From: Glandiceps talaboti
Lineage: Eukaryota; Hemichordata; Enteropneusta; Spengelidae
NCBI RefSeq assembly: GCF_964340395.1
Contig: NC_135554.1
Coordinates: 12,988,251 to 13,052,250, forward strand
DNA: 64,000 bases
Reading direction: 5' to 3'
Part shown: piece by piece, positions 50,440 to 64,000 of the stretch
Layout: the number at the start of each line of letters is the position of its first letter
Position numbering within the stretch: the stretch's first letter is position 1
Notes under the pieces: generated by a model
Database searches by the model: none
What the model was told of the DNA's origin: nothing
The model's input: only the letters and a program-made list of their open reading frames with translations
Position numbers and translations under genes: made by a program

Positions 50440-53210
50440 AATTTGTGTTGCAGTTAGTGCTAACTATACTTGTTGTACAATTAATGGTTCAAGTGCGGTC
50501 GATTACATAAGTGTTCAATTGCAAGACTCTTTGTTCTGCCATGTTAGTAATTTTGTTTTTGATGACATTGAAAACCTTTCTTGTTCAGATACAGACGATA
50601 AATTGTCTTGTCAGCACTGGTACAGATATACATGGACACCTGATCAGTCTGATGGATTTTTGAGAACAATATAAGATGAAGAATCATTCTATGTCTTCGG
50701 CTTTAGACTTTGAAGCTGCCATCCAATCCCAAAATATTGAGAATGCCTTATATAGATTTAAAGATTTAATAAAATTTTGATCCGAGCTGCTAGCAGTATG
50801 CGGCTAGAATATGACTGTAAAAACAAATGAAATTTGATACGAGTAAACCATTTATCGCACCTTGAATAATTTGAATAATGATGAGAATGCGAGAAAAGAA
50901 TACAGTAATGCTAGAAACCAACACAAGTGTCTCTGTAAATCTTAGCAACAAAATTACAGAAAACAACAACATACATCTCTTCAAGCTAATCTGAACGATA
51001 CATCATTGTTTTGGTCTGTAATTAAGCGTATCAAAGGCAACACACGAACACGTCCCTCTTCACAGCAAATAAAACCATCAGATTGGTATAATTATTTTTG
51101 CAATCTTTTAAATACGGATGTCAAACCTATGGAGAACACGTTTGATGGGAAAATTCTATTTGACTTAAATCAACACGATACAGGTTATCACCTGTGTGAT
51201 GCAAATGAGTTGAACGAGTTGAACTCCCTTGTTTCATTGGATGAGATCACAAAGGCTGAAAAATAACAAATCTCCAGGACCTGACGGTTTTAGTAATGAA
51301 ATATTTTAATGTAATGTTGTTGGAATTGCCAAGTGTTTGTGTGATTTGTATAATGGCATTTTAGTTACTGGTAACTTTCCTAAAGATTGGTGTAAAGCTA
51401 TTTATCTATCCGTTGCATAAAAAATGGTCCGACTTATGATGTTAAAAATTACACGGATATTTCACTATTGTCAGACACTAGCAAAATCTTTACTAAAATT
51501 CTAAATGAACGTTTAGTGCAATGGACAGAAGATTTTAAATTGCTAACTGAATCCCAAGCAAGGGATACTCTACAGTTGGCAACATGTATTCACATGCAAT
51601 CTTTCAAATCGCAATGAAGGTTAAGATGTATTTTTATTTGATTTTTGTAAGGCACTCGATTGTGTAAGTCATGAATATTTATATGGTATAGTCTAATTTC
51701 ATATGAACTCCATGGTGTAGTGCTACGTGTGTTACGTATACGCTCAGTGTCATCAGAATTGGAATCATGTGTGTTATTTAGTGAAGGTCTCACCAGTTAT
51801 TTCATTTGCGGGGTTGGTACAAGGCAAGGCTGCATACTTAGTAATTTACTTTTCACAAAAGAAAGATCGCACGTGTTGGAATATATCTGACGGGCGATTT
51901 TCCAAATATAGGCCTATTAATGTACGCAGATGATGGTAGTGATAGCGCTGATCTACCTATTGCATTATGTACAACGTACAATTAACCAGCTTGAACTTTT
52001 TTGTTTTATTTGGATAAAACAATAACTTTCAGAAATGGTGGCATTATCAAAAGTACAGAAAAGTTGTTCTACATGGGCAAGAAAATTGAATGTGCCAAGC
52101 ACTACAACTTTCTTGGACTTTTGTTGTCCTCACGTTTGTCATGGTCACCTGCCCAAAATGTACTTGCCTCTAAATCAAGAAAGGCGTTAACTCAGATACA
52201 AATTGTGATAAGGAAACTGGGTTGTATGTCCATGCATAATTCATTCAAATTGTTTGACAGTTGTGTAGAACCTGTCTTTCGTTATGGATCTGAAATCTAG
52301 GGTCATGAATTCTCCCCAACAATAGAAAAAAATCCTCTACTCTTTGCTGGTTTTTGTTAGGGGTCGGGAGTATCACAAATATTGCAGCCATTTTGGGCGA
52401 GTGTGGCTCACTCCCACTTTCCTGTACGTACGTGAAAAGATGTGTGACATATTGGCTGTCTTAAGCTTGTACGTATTGATCGTTCCCGGTACCCTAGAGC
52501 TGCTTATGAAATGTTAAAGAAATTACATGAGGCAGGTAACATGATTTGGGCTACAAAACATACAGAGCTTTTGTTTCAGTATGGCTTTGGTTATGTATGG
52601 TTTGAGCAACAAGTTGGTAATGCTGAGTTATTTACGTCTATATTTCACCAAAGATTAACTGATTGTTATCAACAAGAATGGCATGATACAATTAATGAAT
52701 CCTCAAGACTCAGGTGTTATTCAACATTTAGGTCTCAGCTAGAACCCGAATTATATTTACAAAGTACCCATATAGCCAGGTATAGAATAGCATTAGCTAA
52801 ATGTCGTTGCTAACACGATGCTTTAGCTATTGAGACTGGAAGAGATACTGCTAAAGCTATATCGGACAGAAAGTGTACTTTTTGTGAAAATGAAGGTCTA
52901 CATGTTCTTGAAGATGAACTGCATGTTTTGTTATTTTTTACTTTATACCTTTCTCTTAGAAAGGAAGTAATACAAATTGTTTTATACAGTACCCTATACG
53001 AGAAAAAAGCAATAACCTTACTTTCGACCAGAAATCAACTTACACTTTTTCGTTGGTCTATAATTTTATTCAAAGCTTTTTGACTGAGAGAAGACGCATA
53101 TTATTTTTGTAATTTACATTTTATTTGTCATTGTGGTCCAAACGTTAATGAATTGTTTATCCCCGCTTTGTTGAATGATGGGCGATGGCCGTATTCTTAT
53201 TAGATAAACA
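50440..53210 (+). pseudogene. decayed LINE ORF2 (APE end, reverse transcriptase, C-terminus)
   Basis: Fragments in all three + frames follow the order of one non-LTR ORF2. First is an endonuclease end (SSAVDYIS near 50500), then a linker and ISLLSDTSKIFTKILNERL-type RT sequence (about 51270-51560), a degraded DFCKALDCVSH block (about 51640), YADD near 51928, the downstream HYNFLGLLLSSRLSW block (52001-52300), and a C-terminal domain with QQEWHDTINESSRLR (52511-52813) followed by a CTFC-type Cys motif near 52880. Stops and frameshifts separate every block. The style is that of jockey/CR1-related elements common in marine invertebrates. It is not functional. Confidence 0.75.
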
Positions 53211-54719
53211 AACATAGACTCGCCAAGTTGTACAAAATAAAGAACAAAACTTATATAATTAATTATGGTGATAATTTCTTGTACTTCCTAGTAACAACAG
53301 TAATATTTTATCATATACAGTAATTATATATGAATTTCCTAGCCTTAGATTTACGATAACTTCTTATATCGAACCTGAGACTTTTCTAACTTAGTCATTG
53401 CTATCTTGCATGTTTCCTCTAATCTCTGTCTTAAATTTAACACATTTCCGGTATGGCTATGTCCTTAGTCCATACTTCTGATAGGATAATCATAGGACCA
53501 GTTCTACCATACGACACTTCGATACCATACTTTCCTGAGGAACTTCTGTATAATTATGCAAAAAACAAAGGATCTGTATATCTATCTGCACACAAATTTT
53601 CTAAAGAAAGTCACATGATCACCAAAATCAATCCCTGTGTATATTTCTATTCTTCTATATAACCTGTAAACTGGATTAAAAACGAAATTGATAACAAAGA
53701 AATACTTTAAAGTGTCTGTAATATGCAAGGAGTGGCCATGGCTTCTTTTGATAATTTACTTTCAGATTTAGGTTCAGATCAAGATCAAAGTTAAATGTCG
53801 CCAAAAAGAAAGTTTGCAAGCGATAATATAAGAGTAGAGTTGACACTTGAATTGAGTCTCTATGTATAGTAGTTTGTTAGTTATGCTGTAAATCATACTT
53901 AAAAAAATTTACTACAAACATGGCCGCCATGCAGTCAAATGGTGGGACAAGCATAAAAACAATACATGTGTATCTATCTTCTACTGTATTACATGTCCCA
54001 TATAACATGTTACCTTTTTTATGACAGATTTAAATCAAATCGGATATTTCTTTTCACGAAAATGACGCACGAAATGACGCACGAAATGACCAACGGAGTC
54101 CATTGTAATTGTTCCAAATGGCGGGGACTTTCTACACATTTATCATTATTTCAAAAAAGAAGTCTTATACATTCATCCCATTTGAAACATTCATTTCTCG
54201 TCATTATCCCGCCAACAGCTTATACTTTGGAATATAATATTGCCATTCTGGATAACAAATCTATTACAAAGATCATGGTATTAAACTAGAGTTGGCAGCT
54301 ATTATTTAAAAAGATGTGTACGAGTGATTTAAAATATAGGGCCTTAAGATAGCTTTGTATTACGACTTCACCATGCACAGATTATCGACTTAATTGAGCT
54401 GAATTATTTATATATCTCGTGCCCTATAACCACTATCATGTTTATAATACAAGGCAAACGAATCTTACCAAGAATAAGATGGTCCACGTACAGATTGGCG
54501 GCATTACGTTTTTAGTCTTTCCTCGAAAATTACGACGATTTCTCTCAGTAACGGTCTTGGGACGATATCCGCTTATTGTTTATCAGGAGGGATGATTTTG
54601 TATGTCTATGCATAAGTAATACAACTGATATATGGAGTCACTAAGAGTTACAATGCTTCTAGGGAAGGATGCAGACCCTGCGATGTATGTACATTAAAAG
54701 GAAGTTTGTTCGCAATATT
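53211..54719. other. unassigned non-coding DNA
   Basis: AT-rich, with a duplicated ATGACGCACGAA unit near 54061. No gene recognised. Confidence 0.45.
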
Positions 54720-54949
54720 CCCTTACGGAAATGGTCTATAGTATTCTTATAGGATTCCTATAAGACCTATAATATTCCTATAGGATTCCTATAGGACTGG
54801 TCGTTCCTATAGGACTGTCCTAGAAGTTTCCTTTAAGACTATCCTAATTCCTATAGGAATTGTAAAGTATTCCTTTAAGAAAAGGGCCAAAATACTATAA
54901 GATCTCATAGGAGTAATCTTAGGAATACTATAGATCATTTCCGTAAGGG
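54720..54949. mobile_element. 230-bp MITE
   Basis: Terminal inverted repeats CCCTTACGGAAATGGTCTAT and its partner at 54923-54949, with one or two mismatches. The interior is made of many CCTATAGGA and similar palindromic decamers, giving the whole element self-complementarity. It has no coding potential. The flanks show no clear target-site duplication. Confidence 0.7.
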
Positions 54950-55132
54950 TTAAAGAAAACCACAATAGCACAACCCCCATTTTTCAATTTTTTTTACACG
55001 TCCTGTGACAATCAGTTCGCCAATAGAAATAGTTACATAAAAAGGAACAGCTGGATATATTGCGTAAGAAAAGGAAATGAAATTATATTCATACCCCTAG
55101 CAGCTTAGTTCAAAAGAATAAGGATGTGATAA

Positions 55133-55175
55133 GTCGTTACTCAGAGTTTCACGCTTCGAGCGATCATGAGACAAC
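55133..55175 (-). ncRNA. hammerhead ribozyme relic with a core substitution
   Basis: Same architecture as 14350-14392 on the minus strand: GUUGU/ACGAC stem I, stem II CGCU/AGCG around CGA, GAAA, stem III ACUC/GAGU with a one-base loop, and cleavage-site A. The core reads CUCAUGA instead of CUGAUGA; that G is essential for catalysis, so this copy is predicted to be dead. No coding remnant of its parent element is recognisable around it. Confidence 0.6.
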
Positions 55176-56906
55176 TAAATAGTGATTGTCAAAATCGGTA
55201 CATACACTTAATGTTTGTATGTATATATTGCGTAACAGGGTTGTCGGACTAAACTATTCCTAACGGGGGTTTACTTCTGTAGTTGCCAAGCGAGTATTTG
55301 CCTTCGTGGCGATATTTCGAGACCAGTTCGGACCTCTAGCAGCTTGTGATAAATTATACAGATCCCCATTGGCCAATCTCTAAAGTATGACATCCCTTAA
55401 TCATAAATAGTGTCAATATTCTCTCGTGTTTCGATTACAATTCACGTGCTATATTAAAACCAAATGTATTAACGTTGATATATATATGACCAACGTCTGA
55501 CGGCACTTTGTATATCTCCACCCTCTTAAATCAAGCTTGTTGCCCACGGCTTGGAACTAATAGTGAATAAAAAAACCAACCTACAAAGCCCCTAAAGTCG
55601 TAACACTCATGGCCTGTTTTGTTATCCATTTGCATTAATGTAATCGTGGTTATAACGCTAGACATTTTTTTTTATCTTGGCGATGATATATGACGCAATC
55701 ATGAAGATTAATGTTGGCTTTTATTGAAGCTGTACGGCTAATAAAAATAGGGTGAGATTTAAGACTCTTCAATAAATATTCTTGGCTTTACGACTTGAGA
55801 CATTCGGATCACGCAAATGTCTCCAGAGAGTTTAGCGTAGCTAATACACCGTACCTTATCCTAAGAATGCAGGTAACAAGAGATTGAAAGCCATTTCCAT
55901 GAAGTCGTATGTCTAATATGTCGATCTCGGATACTCAAACACTTCAGTGACTTGGTTTTCCTTGGAGATGCTGCTAGACAGCAACCAATTTTGTCATCTC
56001 CTGATGTTGCTATTTTTAGACTACTTTTTAATCTTTAGATTTTATGGTTAATGGAGAACATGGTAAATTGCTGTATAGACTGATTGAAAGAGCAGGTCCT
56101 CCAGGTCTATTAAAAGGGGAAGTTCAGATCGTGATGTTCGATTCAAGTTCGAGGGAAGTGTTTAGCTAAAGTCCACCATTTTGATGAAAAGGCACAATGA
56201 ATTACTTCAATTGACGGTTAAACACACACTAAATCTAGTATCAACGATGTGTCTTTAAGACAAATTCAGTGTCAAGTATTGGAAAATAACTATCTATTAC
56301 ATAATAATACATTACATTATAATTATGTTCAACAAAATCCACAGGCCTATAAAGTTCGTGGGGTATGATTGCATTGAGGATATGCCTAACTTCATTTTAT
56401 GACATACAAATTAACGCATTTTGAACAGCAATATCACTTAACATTGAGAACGATGTTATCATTCAAAACCGTAAGAAAATGACAGGTGAATAACTTTCGA
56501 TTAACTGCTTTCATATTTACCTGTACAGCTGAAAACGTGAATGTGAATTGCAGACAATGACTTTGTATGTACATTTGTTCAAGTGTACAAGGACTCCTAT
56601 TAAATAATTCAACACACATGACACAGGGGACACCCGATACAAAATCACAATGAACATGCCAAAAGGGACATCAGAAAATACCACCTCATGTCAAACCTGA
56701 GCCAACACAAGAACCATCCAAATATTTGAAAAAGTGTCTTAACACTCACTGGGAAAGAAAGGCCACAAAGTAAAATCCAGAAACTGATTTCATACAGTTA
56801 TTATGTGTGTATGCGTCCACCAGGAACTATTCATATCTGATGTCAGCGGTCCAGGAGGGGTACCGGTTCTTTGTCAGAATGGAATTATGTATTACGATAT
56901 ATAACC

Positions 56907-56909
<3 letters not shown>
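55176..56909. other. unassigned non-coding DNA
   Basis: No recognisable feature. Confidence 0.45.
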
Positions 56910-56951
<42 letters not shown>

Positions 56952-57000
56952 AATATATATATATATATATATAGATATATATATATATATATATTCAATA
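56910..57000. repeat. (TA)n palindrome
   Basis: TATTGAATATAT and ATATATTCAATA lie inverted around a TA core with a central AG (56973-56974), next to another (TA)n block, giving a near-perfect cruciform sequence. Confidence 0.85.
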
Positions 57001-58180
57001 AAATTACCATTAGTATATAACATTAACAGATACGATCTTAGAGTCAGATATGGCGCAGTATGGATATATGCATATACATAATGTGAATTGTACGTAAAGA
57101 TCGTGATAAAACATAGTTAACGAGTAATGCCACATTTAACTGAACAGGTTGACTTTGACTCAAATACAAGTAAACGAATATTAATGCAACTCGTCCTCTT
57201 AATATATAGTATATAGGACATTCATTATGATGTTACAGTACTGGAAATATTGACTTATGGACGCCATTACAGTTAAGCTTGCAGTCGTATGATAACCTTT
57301 TTTTTCAGATTCTGTGAAAGAAACTCTTTCTATGGAAATACAAACAATATGTTGATTATTATTTTTGAAAACCGGATATCTTAAATATTTTCAATTGAGA
57401 GATTTTTCCCCCACAAAATCCGTTTTTCACAACCACGGTAACTTGTTAGCGTATGTCATTTGAGGCTATTACCGTCTTTAGCTTGATCTTGAAATATAAT
57501 CAAAGATGACAGTGCCGGTAGCTTATCAATGAGGACATGGTACGACTGAAACGATCCAGTCGACATTTATACACTTGAAAGGAATGACGCTGTCACTAAT
57601 TACTCGACAAATAATTCGCGACTCGCCTCCGTTGATAGATGTCGGTTAAAAACGATTTAATTCACGTTTGACAATTCCATTTAATGATTTACATTTCCAG
57701 AAAGGGATTTTGCGTACAGGTTGATGAATACAGCTGTGCGGCACTTACAAATGTATATAAATGGATAGCACAACCAAAACAATCATCCGGCGGTGATAAG
57801 CCAAAAGCAAGGAATGACATGGCATGGTATATCGCGACCGTACCTTCAGTGTAGTGAGCTTTGCATAAACGTTTGGATACTCAGTTTTCAATTTATCCTT
57901 CCAGTTTGTTATTCACGTCAGATATCTAATGCCTTACATATTGGAATGCCTAGTCGCCACAAACATAGCCCGACATAATATATGTATAAATGCCAATTGC
58001 ATGAAGACGATACTTATAAGATAGATTAAGTTGTTTTATGCATATATGTTACGTTGGTAGAATTTCTCGTGGCTTCGAGAGGATTGTGCAGATGGAAGAC
58101 TTTATTTGTTAATGCTTTGACTAGTCAAATCGACGTATGATTATCAAGATCGTCACAAAAGCGCGCGTACACACTCGCAC
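57001..58180. other. unassigned non-coding DNA
   Basis: No recognisable feature. Confidence 0.45.
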
Positions 58181-58239
58181 ACACACATACATACATACAT
58201 ACATACATACATACATACATACATACATACATTCATACA

Positions 58240-58271
<32 letters not shown>

Positions 58272-58402
58272 CAGATACACTCACATAAATTACTTACATG
58301 TGTATGTGTGTATGTACGTACGTACGTACGTTTTTTTGTGTGTGTGCATGCATGTATGTATGTATGTATGTATGTGTGTATGTGTGTATGTATGTATGTA
58401 TA
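58181..58402. repeat. (CATA)n, (CGTA)n and (TATG)n tracts
   Basis: CATA run to 58267, spacer, CGTA units at about 58316-58330, then TATG to 58402. CATA and TATG are mutually complementary, so the region can fold back. Confidence 0.9.
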
Positions 58403-58526
58403 CAAATCACACATGGTTATTGAAATTTATGTTTGTGGGTTTTTTTCGGTAGTTGTGTTTTTTCTTTGGCAGAACTCGAAAGTACTTATAACATGTGTAC
58501 GGAGATAAAAGTTAAGAACTAGAAAT

Positions 58527-58637
<111 letters not shown>

Positions 58638-59768
58638 CAAGAAACATTTTTAAATAAGTTAATAGTTAACGTTAGTTCCACCTAGATATGGTAGTATTAG
58701 TGGAATATATTTACTGTGACAAATCATGATTCATCAAATAATGGTCAGAAATGAATATGAAATAAACTAGTGGTAAAATAATGAAGTAAAAATTGTCCTG
58801 TTAATATCATTTTAAAAACCCGTCCCTTGGCTATTGTAAATATTAGTTGCATACGTCATGCGTACTATCAGCAAGATAGAAGGCTCTTTTTGCCTCGATG
58901 GTTCTCGCAAAATGTGTTTGTGATATTATATTAACATAATTTGGTCTGTCAATTATTGAAAGACAACCATGATAATGATTGTCGTGAGGGCGTTTCATAG
59001 TATCAGGTGACATTACCGAACTACCTAGTGAACAAAACATGCACCATAGATTTCTGAAACTGTATAACTGTTCGAGCGATTTGATAGAAGTAATGTTCTT
59101 TCGTGTGTTCGTTCGTTAGTTAGTAATTTTGCAGCTGTTTTTGTTTCTTCGTTTGATAGTTTGTTCACTTGTTTGTTTACCTGTTTGCTTTGGGACTACT
59201 TGTTTGTGTAATTGGATTTTTTTTTCGGTCATGCGACGGTATTGAATGCAATTTGATTCACAGTTGTATCAATAAGTTGGGAGCAATAATGGACAAATTC
59301 CCAGTGTAAAACAAGCTTGGTCAAGCAATATTTTCACTTTAAAGAAATTGTGCTTTCACTCTCAAAAATAAGTACTTAATATAATAATCTTCGCTATCAA
59401 TAATGCTGCGCTGAATGAATTTAACATTTACTACCAAATATGTCAGCAGCCAAGTAGGCCATCTAAGTAATTATGCAAATAGACCATGTAGGCTTCTAGG
59501 TAAAATGTCATCGTACATGTGGGAATCAAAATGATGTGCATACCCTGAGGCAGCAACAAATCTGTTACACTTACGCAGCGCTTTCGAAGCTCAAAGAGGC
59601 GGATGATTGCATCGACAGACTTGTTTAGTGATTGTGTCGTAGATCGGTCTACAGATCAAAGAAGGCGTCGATAAAAGTCTCGCTATCCATAGAAACAAAT
59701 GTATATACAGTACATGTTATCCATTTGATTTATTGGTTTTGTCAAAGGCTACCTTTTGAGATAGACGC

Positions 59769-59819
59769 ATGTATGTATGTATGTATGTATGTATGTATGT
59801 ATGTATGTACGTACGTACG
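59769..59819. repeat. (TATG)n-(TACG)n microsatellite
   Basis: Short tetranucleotide tract. Confidence 0.9.
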
Positions 59820-62800
59820 AAAACCAATGTTGGTGAAAACCAAACTTGTATAAGTTTGCTATAGGGGTACTAAGCCATTAGCGTTGGCGACGTATCTTTA
59901 ACTACCACAGTAGAAGCCAGAATATGCGACGGCCTTCGGCATTCTTCAATGATTTTATTGCACATAAAAAATCTTATCATTAAACTTTCACATCGGTTCC
60001 CTTGACTTCATAAAATTAAACTACACAATGCTTGTTAAAACAAATATAGCAAAAAAGAAAGAATTAAGTGCAGACATGCTTGACATATATGTGCCAGTTG
60101 TCATGCAATGACATATCACAACAGCTGAATCGCATTGGTGTGATAAATTGATAAGATGAATTACAATTTCATGAGTTTTAAGAGTCCCAATATTACGAAA
60201 GACATACACCAGTCAGTAGTGGTGTTCATAGTAAATACAGTAGTAAACTTTATGAAGCAATTTACAACCTGTATATATAGCTATACCAATTCACAGTTGT
60301 CCTAATCAAACTGTAACAGACTCGTCAAACGTAGCGTAATCATTGACCATCTATTAAAGTGTTCGAGTTTCATCCATATATCTGTGCAGAGTTGACTTCC
60401 TAGCTAGTGTTAGGTGATGGCGTTCGACTTATAACCTTACGCTTTTCTCAATGTTTATTTGTTGAACGCCGAATCATGATAACTAACAGAAAGGGAAAGA
60501 GTAACAGGACAAACGATTAAAAACACCTGCAAAATTCAGTTTTTAGCATATCGTCGTAGGATATATAGAAAATACATAGTTATATGGACCGCGTATGATC
60601 AGTCAGTTAAGTCACCGCATGACATTATTACATATCGACCCAATGCATTCTCTCTATAGATCTTACCATAATTGAAGTAATGTGGAAAGTATGTTAGTAT
60701 CCTTCTATCCTCTCTCTCGAAAAGGTTTGTTCATGTCATGTAACCAATCAGTAGTTATCATCAATGATGATGTTTTGTCTGTGCAATTAGTGACATATCT
60801 GTTGTTGCATAGAACAAATGTGTTTATTTTACGTCCTTATTCCCAAGGTAGGCAACGTCCCCTGTGAATGACAACACTCATTGGGTTTTTAATTATCCGA
60901 TAAATCATCCTTTAATGCTAAGGTGACAATGTTAAAGGTCGGGGTTTCACTCTCACTGGTTCAAGTTCTCGCATTAGTGTTATTTTATCAGTGGGGCCAT
61001 AATGATCATATGTGACCTCTTACTCCTTTGTTCTGGACCAATTGCTTTATATCCCCTGCTATTCACCGATTGTTACAACCAAACCACGAAGACTTTAGAG
61101 TTTCAAATATGTGGCATATTGTTTTGTACATCTCGCACAACGCGTTTTAGTTTACTAAATATGCAAATAAAATACATGTCCACGCACTGATAGCGTGCAC
61201 GCACATGGTAAGTTACATTGTATCTGACTGTCTTTTTTGTATTCCTTCTTTCATCCCAGAGAGCTGTAGATTTGTGTTTGTATTGAGATAAAATGTATCA
61301 TTATTTTTATATGTTTGCGCGCTATTGGTGTCTGTATTTTGTTTTGACTTTGACACAAGTTTTGAGATGTACAAAACATTTTGCTGCCAAATTGAAAGTC
61401 TGTAATCACTCTGGTTTGGTAGTAACATCTAAAGTTTTATCATAACCGGATGTAATCTTTTAAACCTACACTAGCTGCAACTAGGACATTTTTTTCATCA
61501 TGTAACCAACTATATGAATTCCTTATAAAAAAAAATACATTGCATGAATTATGTTAATTAGTTGCCAATGTTATCCTTAGATAGTGTAGTGACAAGGTTT
61601 AAATCTTGAATAAAACTTGTGACTCGAATATCATTGTTCGATCATACAACCACAATATACTCACAGAAAATTTAAAATACCACTATGTAGACATTGCCAA
61701 TGTTAATCATTGGTTGATATTATCCATAAGTAGTACAGAAACAGATTGGCATCATGATCACTGTTGAGGGACCTCAAAATCAAATTGAGTTGATTTATCA
61801 TGTATACAGCTACACAAAAATATGTTTACCCATAGGTGATGCAATATTGTTCAGGGTGTACGATACAAGTAAGTTAATGTGTTTTCAAGTTTCTGTAGCA
61901 GCTAGTGCAGCTTGAAGCTTTCCTATCTCAACTGTGTATGAATGTGGTTTGCTTTGTGCATTAGTGATCTGCGTTATCAAAAATATATACATAAGATGTT
62001 ATTATGTTGAACGCTTTGGGATCAATCGAATGCATGACACAAATATAAGCCGGCCACACTCCTTGAAAGATCTATCTTACTCATGCGTGTGTTAAATAAA
62101 GCCAGGACAACTTCACGGCAATTTTGGTCATGTTCTTCATTTATATTAGAAGGATCATATTGTCCTTTACAGAACGATAATGTTTTCACTAAGGACACGA
62201 AACATCAAGCTTGTCAAGAGGGTTAGACAGACATTCATCATCAAAAGCAGACACCAGTTTAATTTATGTATGAGTTGATCTGTGGTAATATTGTTGCCCA
62301 GTCAAGGGATTCATTCGGTTTCAGCGATGTGCAACTCAGTTCTTATTTCAAGTGGTTTTTGACAAGATAACAGATGACTTAGTTAGTATTATCTTATCAG
62401 ATAACAACTGAGACAGGTAGACTAGGATGTGATGAAAACTAGTAGAATGTAAGCATATAAGATAAAAGATTTGTTTTGGGAAAAGTAGAATCCCTTCGGA
62501 ATAATTTTTAGAGGAAGGCTACACAATATTTGGATAACAATATTAAAACTATATCATTCTAGAATACAGAAGTAAAAGATAGTGAGAATTAAATCATAAA
62601 CAAATACAACTCAGTCAGCTAAACATTCCCGGTCCCAGCACAGTTTGGTATTTTCTGAGTGGGTACATCGGTATAATTATACAACATATCTATAACATAG
62701 TTTACGACAGCGTCTGTGTCTTCGTACACCAATCCCTATAATTGAGTACACACGAACAAAAAAAAAGATTGTATATTGCATTTGCCATCTAACTAATCTG

Positions 62801-63361
62801 TTTTAATACGACTAACAGATGGACAGAAGATGACTTATTAACTGTGTAAAATGATACAAGCATAGACAACTATTCTCTTTAACCTTAGAAGAAGAAATGT
62901 TGTCGGAGATCACCCATACATTTAATTGCAAAATATAACTGCAAGAAAAAAGGCCGAAATGATGATCCAGTAAAATGTATTAATACATTTCATGAAATAA
63001 TACACTAAATATGTCCAAGCACATTTACAAGTAAGTGCCATGGAAATGAGTTTGTGTAATTGGTGTATAGAAGGACAGTACAATATAGTTACTTTTCTAT
63101 CCATCTACCGTGGACCTTGATCACAAATTGATTTAATTACTCAACGTCAATGTGTCTCTCCGAACTGACGGAATAATAAAATGAGATCCATTATGATCAG
63201 GGACCAAGGATACCAACTGCCATCAATTTACGGACATGTTAATTATTCCGCCATTGTGTGGTCAGGGTCCATAGCAGACAGATCGAACAATAGTTCTCTC
63301 CTTTGGTGTACAGTAGCTTATATTTTGAACTGACGTGTGACGCCATATTAATATCGACCAC
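59820..63361. other. unassigned non-coding DNA
   Basis: AT-rich with short chance frames only. Confidence 0.45.

Positions 63362-63434
<73 letters not shown>
63362..63434. repeat. (TA)n microsatellite
   Basis: TA tract bordered by ATATTATAT-like and ATATAATAT-like ends, so nearly palindromic. Confidence 0.9.
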
Positions 63435-63435
<1 letters not shown>

Positions 63436-64000
63436 TCTTGTAACGTTGGTGAACTTTTTATTTACACTTAAATTGATCACATCACTGCATTAATTTATAT
63501 TTACTATGTCATCGTATGGCTGAATTGTGTGTGAACTTAAAGGAAACATCTGGTTACGCTCATTTCTATCTTGTGTACACTGTATCGACAACTTGTAACG
63601 TTGGTCTAAAATGAAGCGATGCATGCACAGCTGTTTTATTAATCGGGTCAATTAATCTTAGAAAATGTAATTTAATAGGCACTGGAGAGAAAAGTATCTA
63701 CGATTTGCTTTGCTTTCCATTAACAAGAAATTGGATTTAAGTTGTGATATTGTTTTCTGTGTCACGTACCTCATTCTCATTATTTCGGTTATGTTATCCC
63801 ATCGAACAAAAATGGTGGTAATCAAACACGGTATGAGTTGTTGTTGTTAAAGCACCATTCTGTCTTTAAAAATGCTATCGATGGTCGAATTACTAGTTTT
63901 AGCTGCCTGCTCTGAATCTGCAAGTTTGTAGTTCAATCTCTGTAGCTGTTATATGTCAGTTCGTTCTGAGAGGCTTAAACTCCTGGTATTGGACAACATG
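63435..64000. other. unassigned non-coding DNA
   Basis: Repeats the word TTGTAACGTTGGT at 63439 and 63594 but shows no gene. Confidence 0.4.

Overview
The window looks like animal nuclear DNA, most likely from a marine invertebrate. The evidence is one multi-exon class A GPCR gene with GT-AG introns, non-LTR and Penelope-like retroelements, many small inverted-repeat elements, AT-rich non-coding DNA and very dense di- and tetranucleotide microsatellites. The phylum cannot be fixed from what is visible. Most long open frames are translations of microsatellites (CT/GA, TGTC, TATG, TA, GATA, CGGA) and are not genes.

The one clear host gene is on the + strand at 40130-46671. It is a four-exon, 472-residue rhodopsin-family receptor of the peptide-receptor type. 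It has N-glycosylation sequons, ERY, the 4.50 Trp, CWGP and NPICY motifs, and a cysteine-rich tail after TM7. Intron 1 holds a foldback element of about 604 bp and a (TA)n tract. Introns 2 and 3 are short, and intron 3 carries long (TC)n and (TATG)n tracts.

Layout: 1-7238 has no recognised gene, with GA, CCAT/ACAT and TGTC/TATG tracts. 7239-9738 is a terminal-inverted-repeat element flanked by TTA. 9742-17000 is non-coding apart from a possible zinc-finger tail relic (13333-13446) and a hammerhead-ribozyme cassette (14323-14463). 17443-23959 is a repeat-rich block with three diverged copies of one segment and an inverted pair of another repeat. A single-exon candidate with a membrane segment sits at 21713-22009. 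26179-29914 is a composite retroelement: two Penelope-like (GIY-YIG) arms lie head to head, a 5'-truncated LINE lies between them, and (TA)n lies on both outer sides. Each arm carries a hammerhead ribozyme. 29915-40129 is mostly unassigned, with compound microsatellites and a short strong hairpin. After the GPCR gene come a foldback element of about 980 bp (48550-49526), a decayed second LINE (50440-53210), a 230-bp MITE (54720-54949), a mutated hammerhead relic (55133-55175) and further non-coding DNA with microsatellites to the end.

The most interesting content is the set of hammerhead motifs of two architectures in Penelope-like or related sequences, and the Penelope/LINE chimaera, whose junctions suggest template switching onto a LINE poly(A) RNA. 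Splice sites, folds and homology calls were made by eye; no search or folding program was run.
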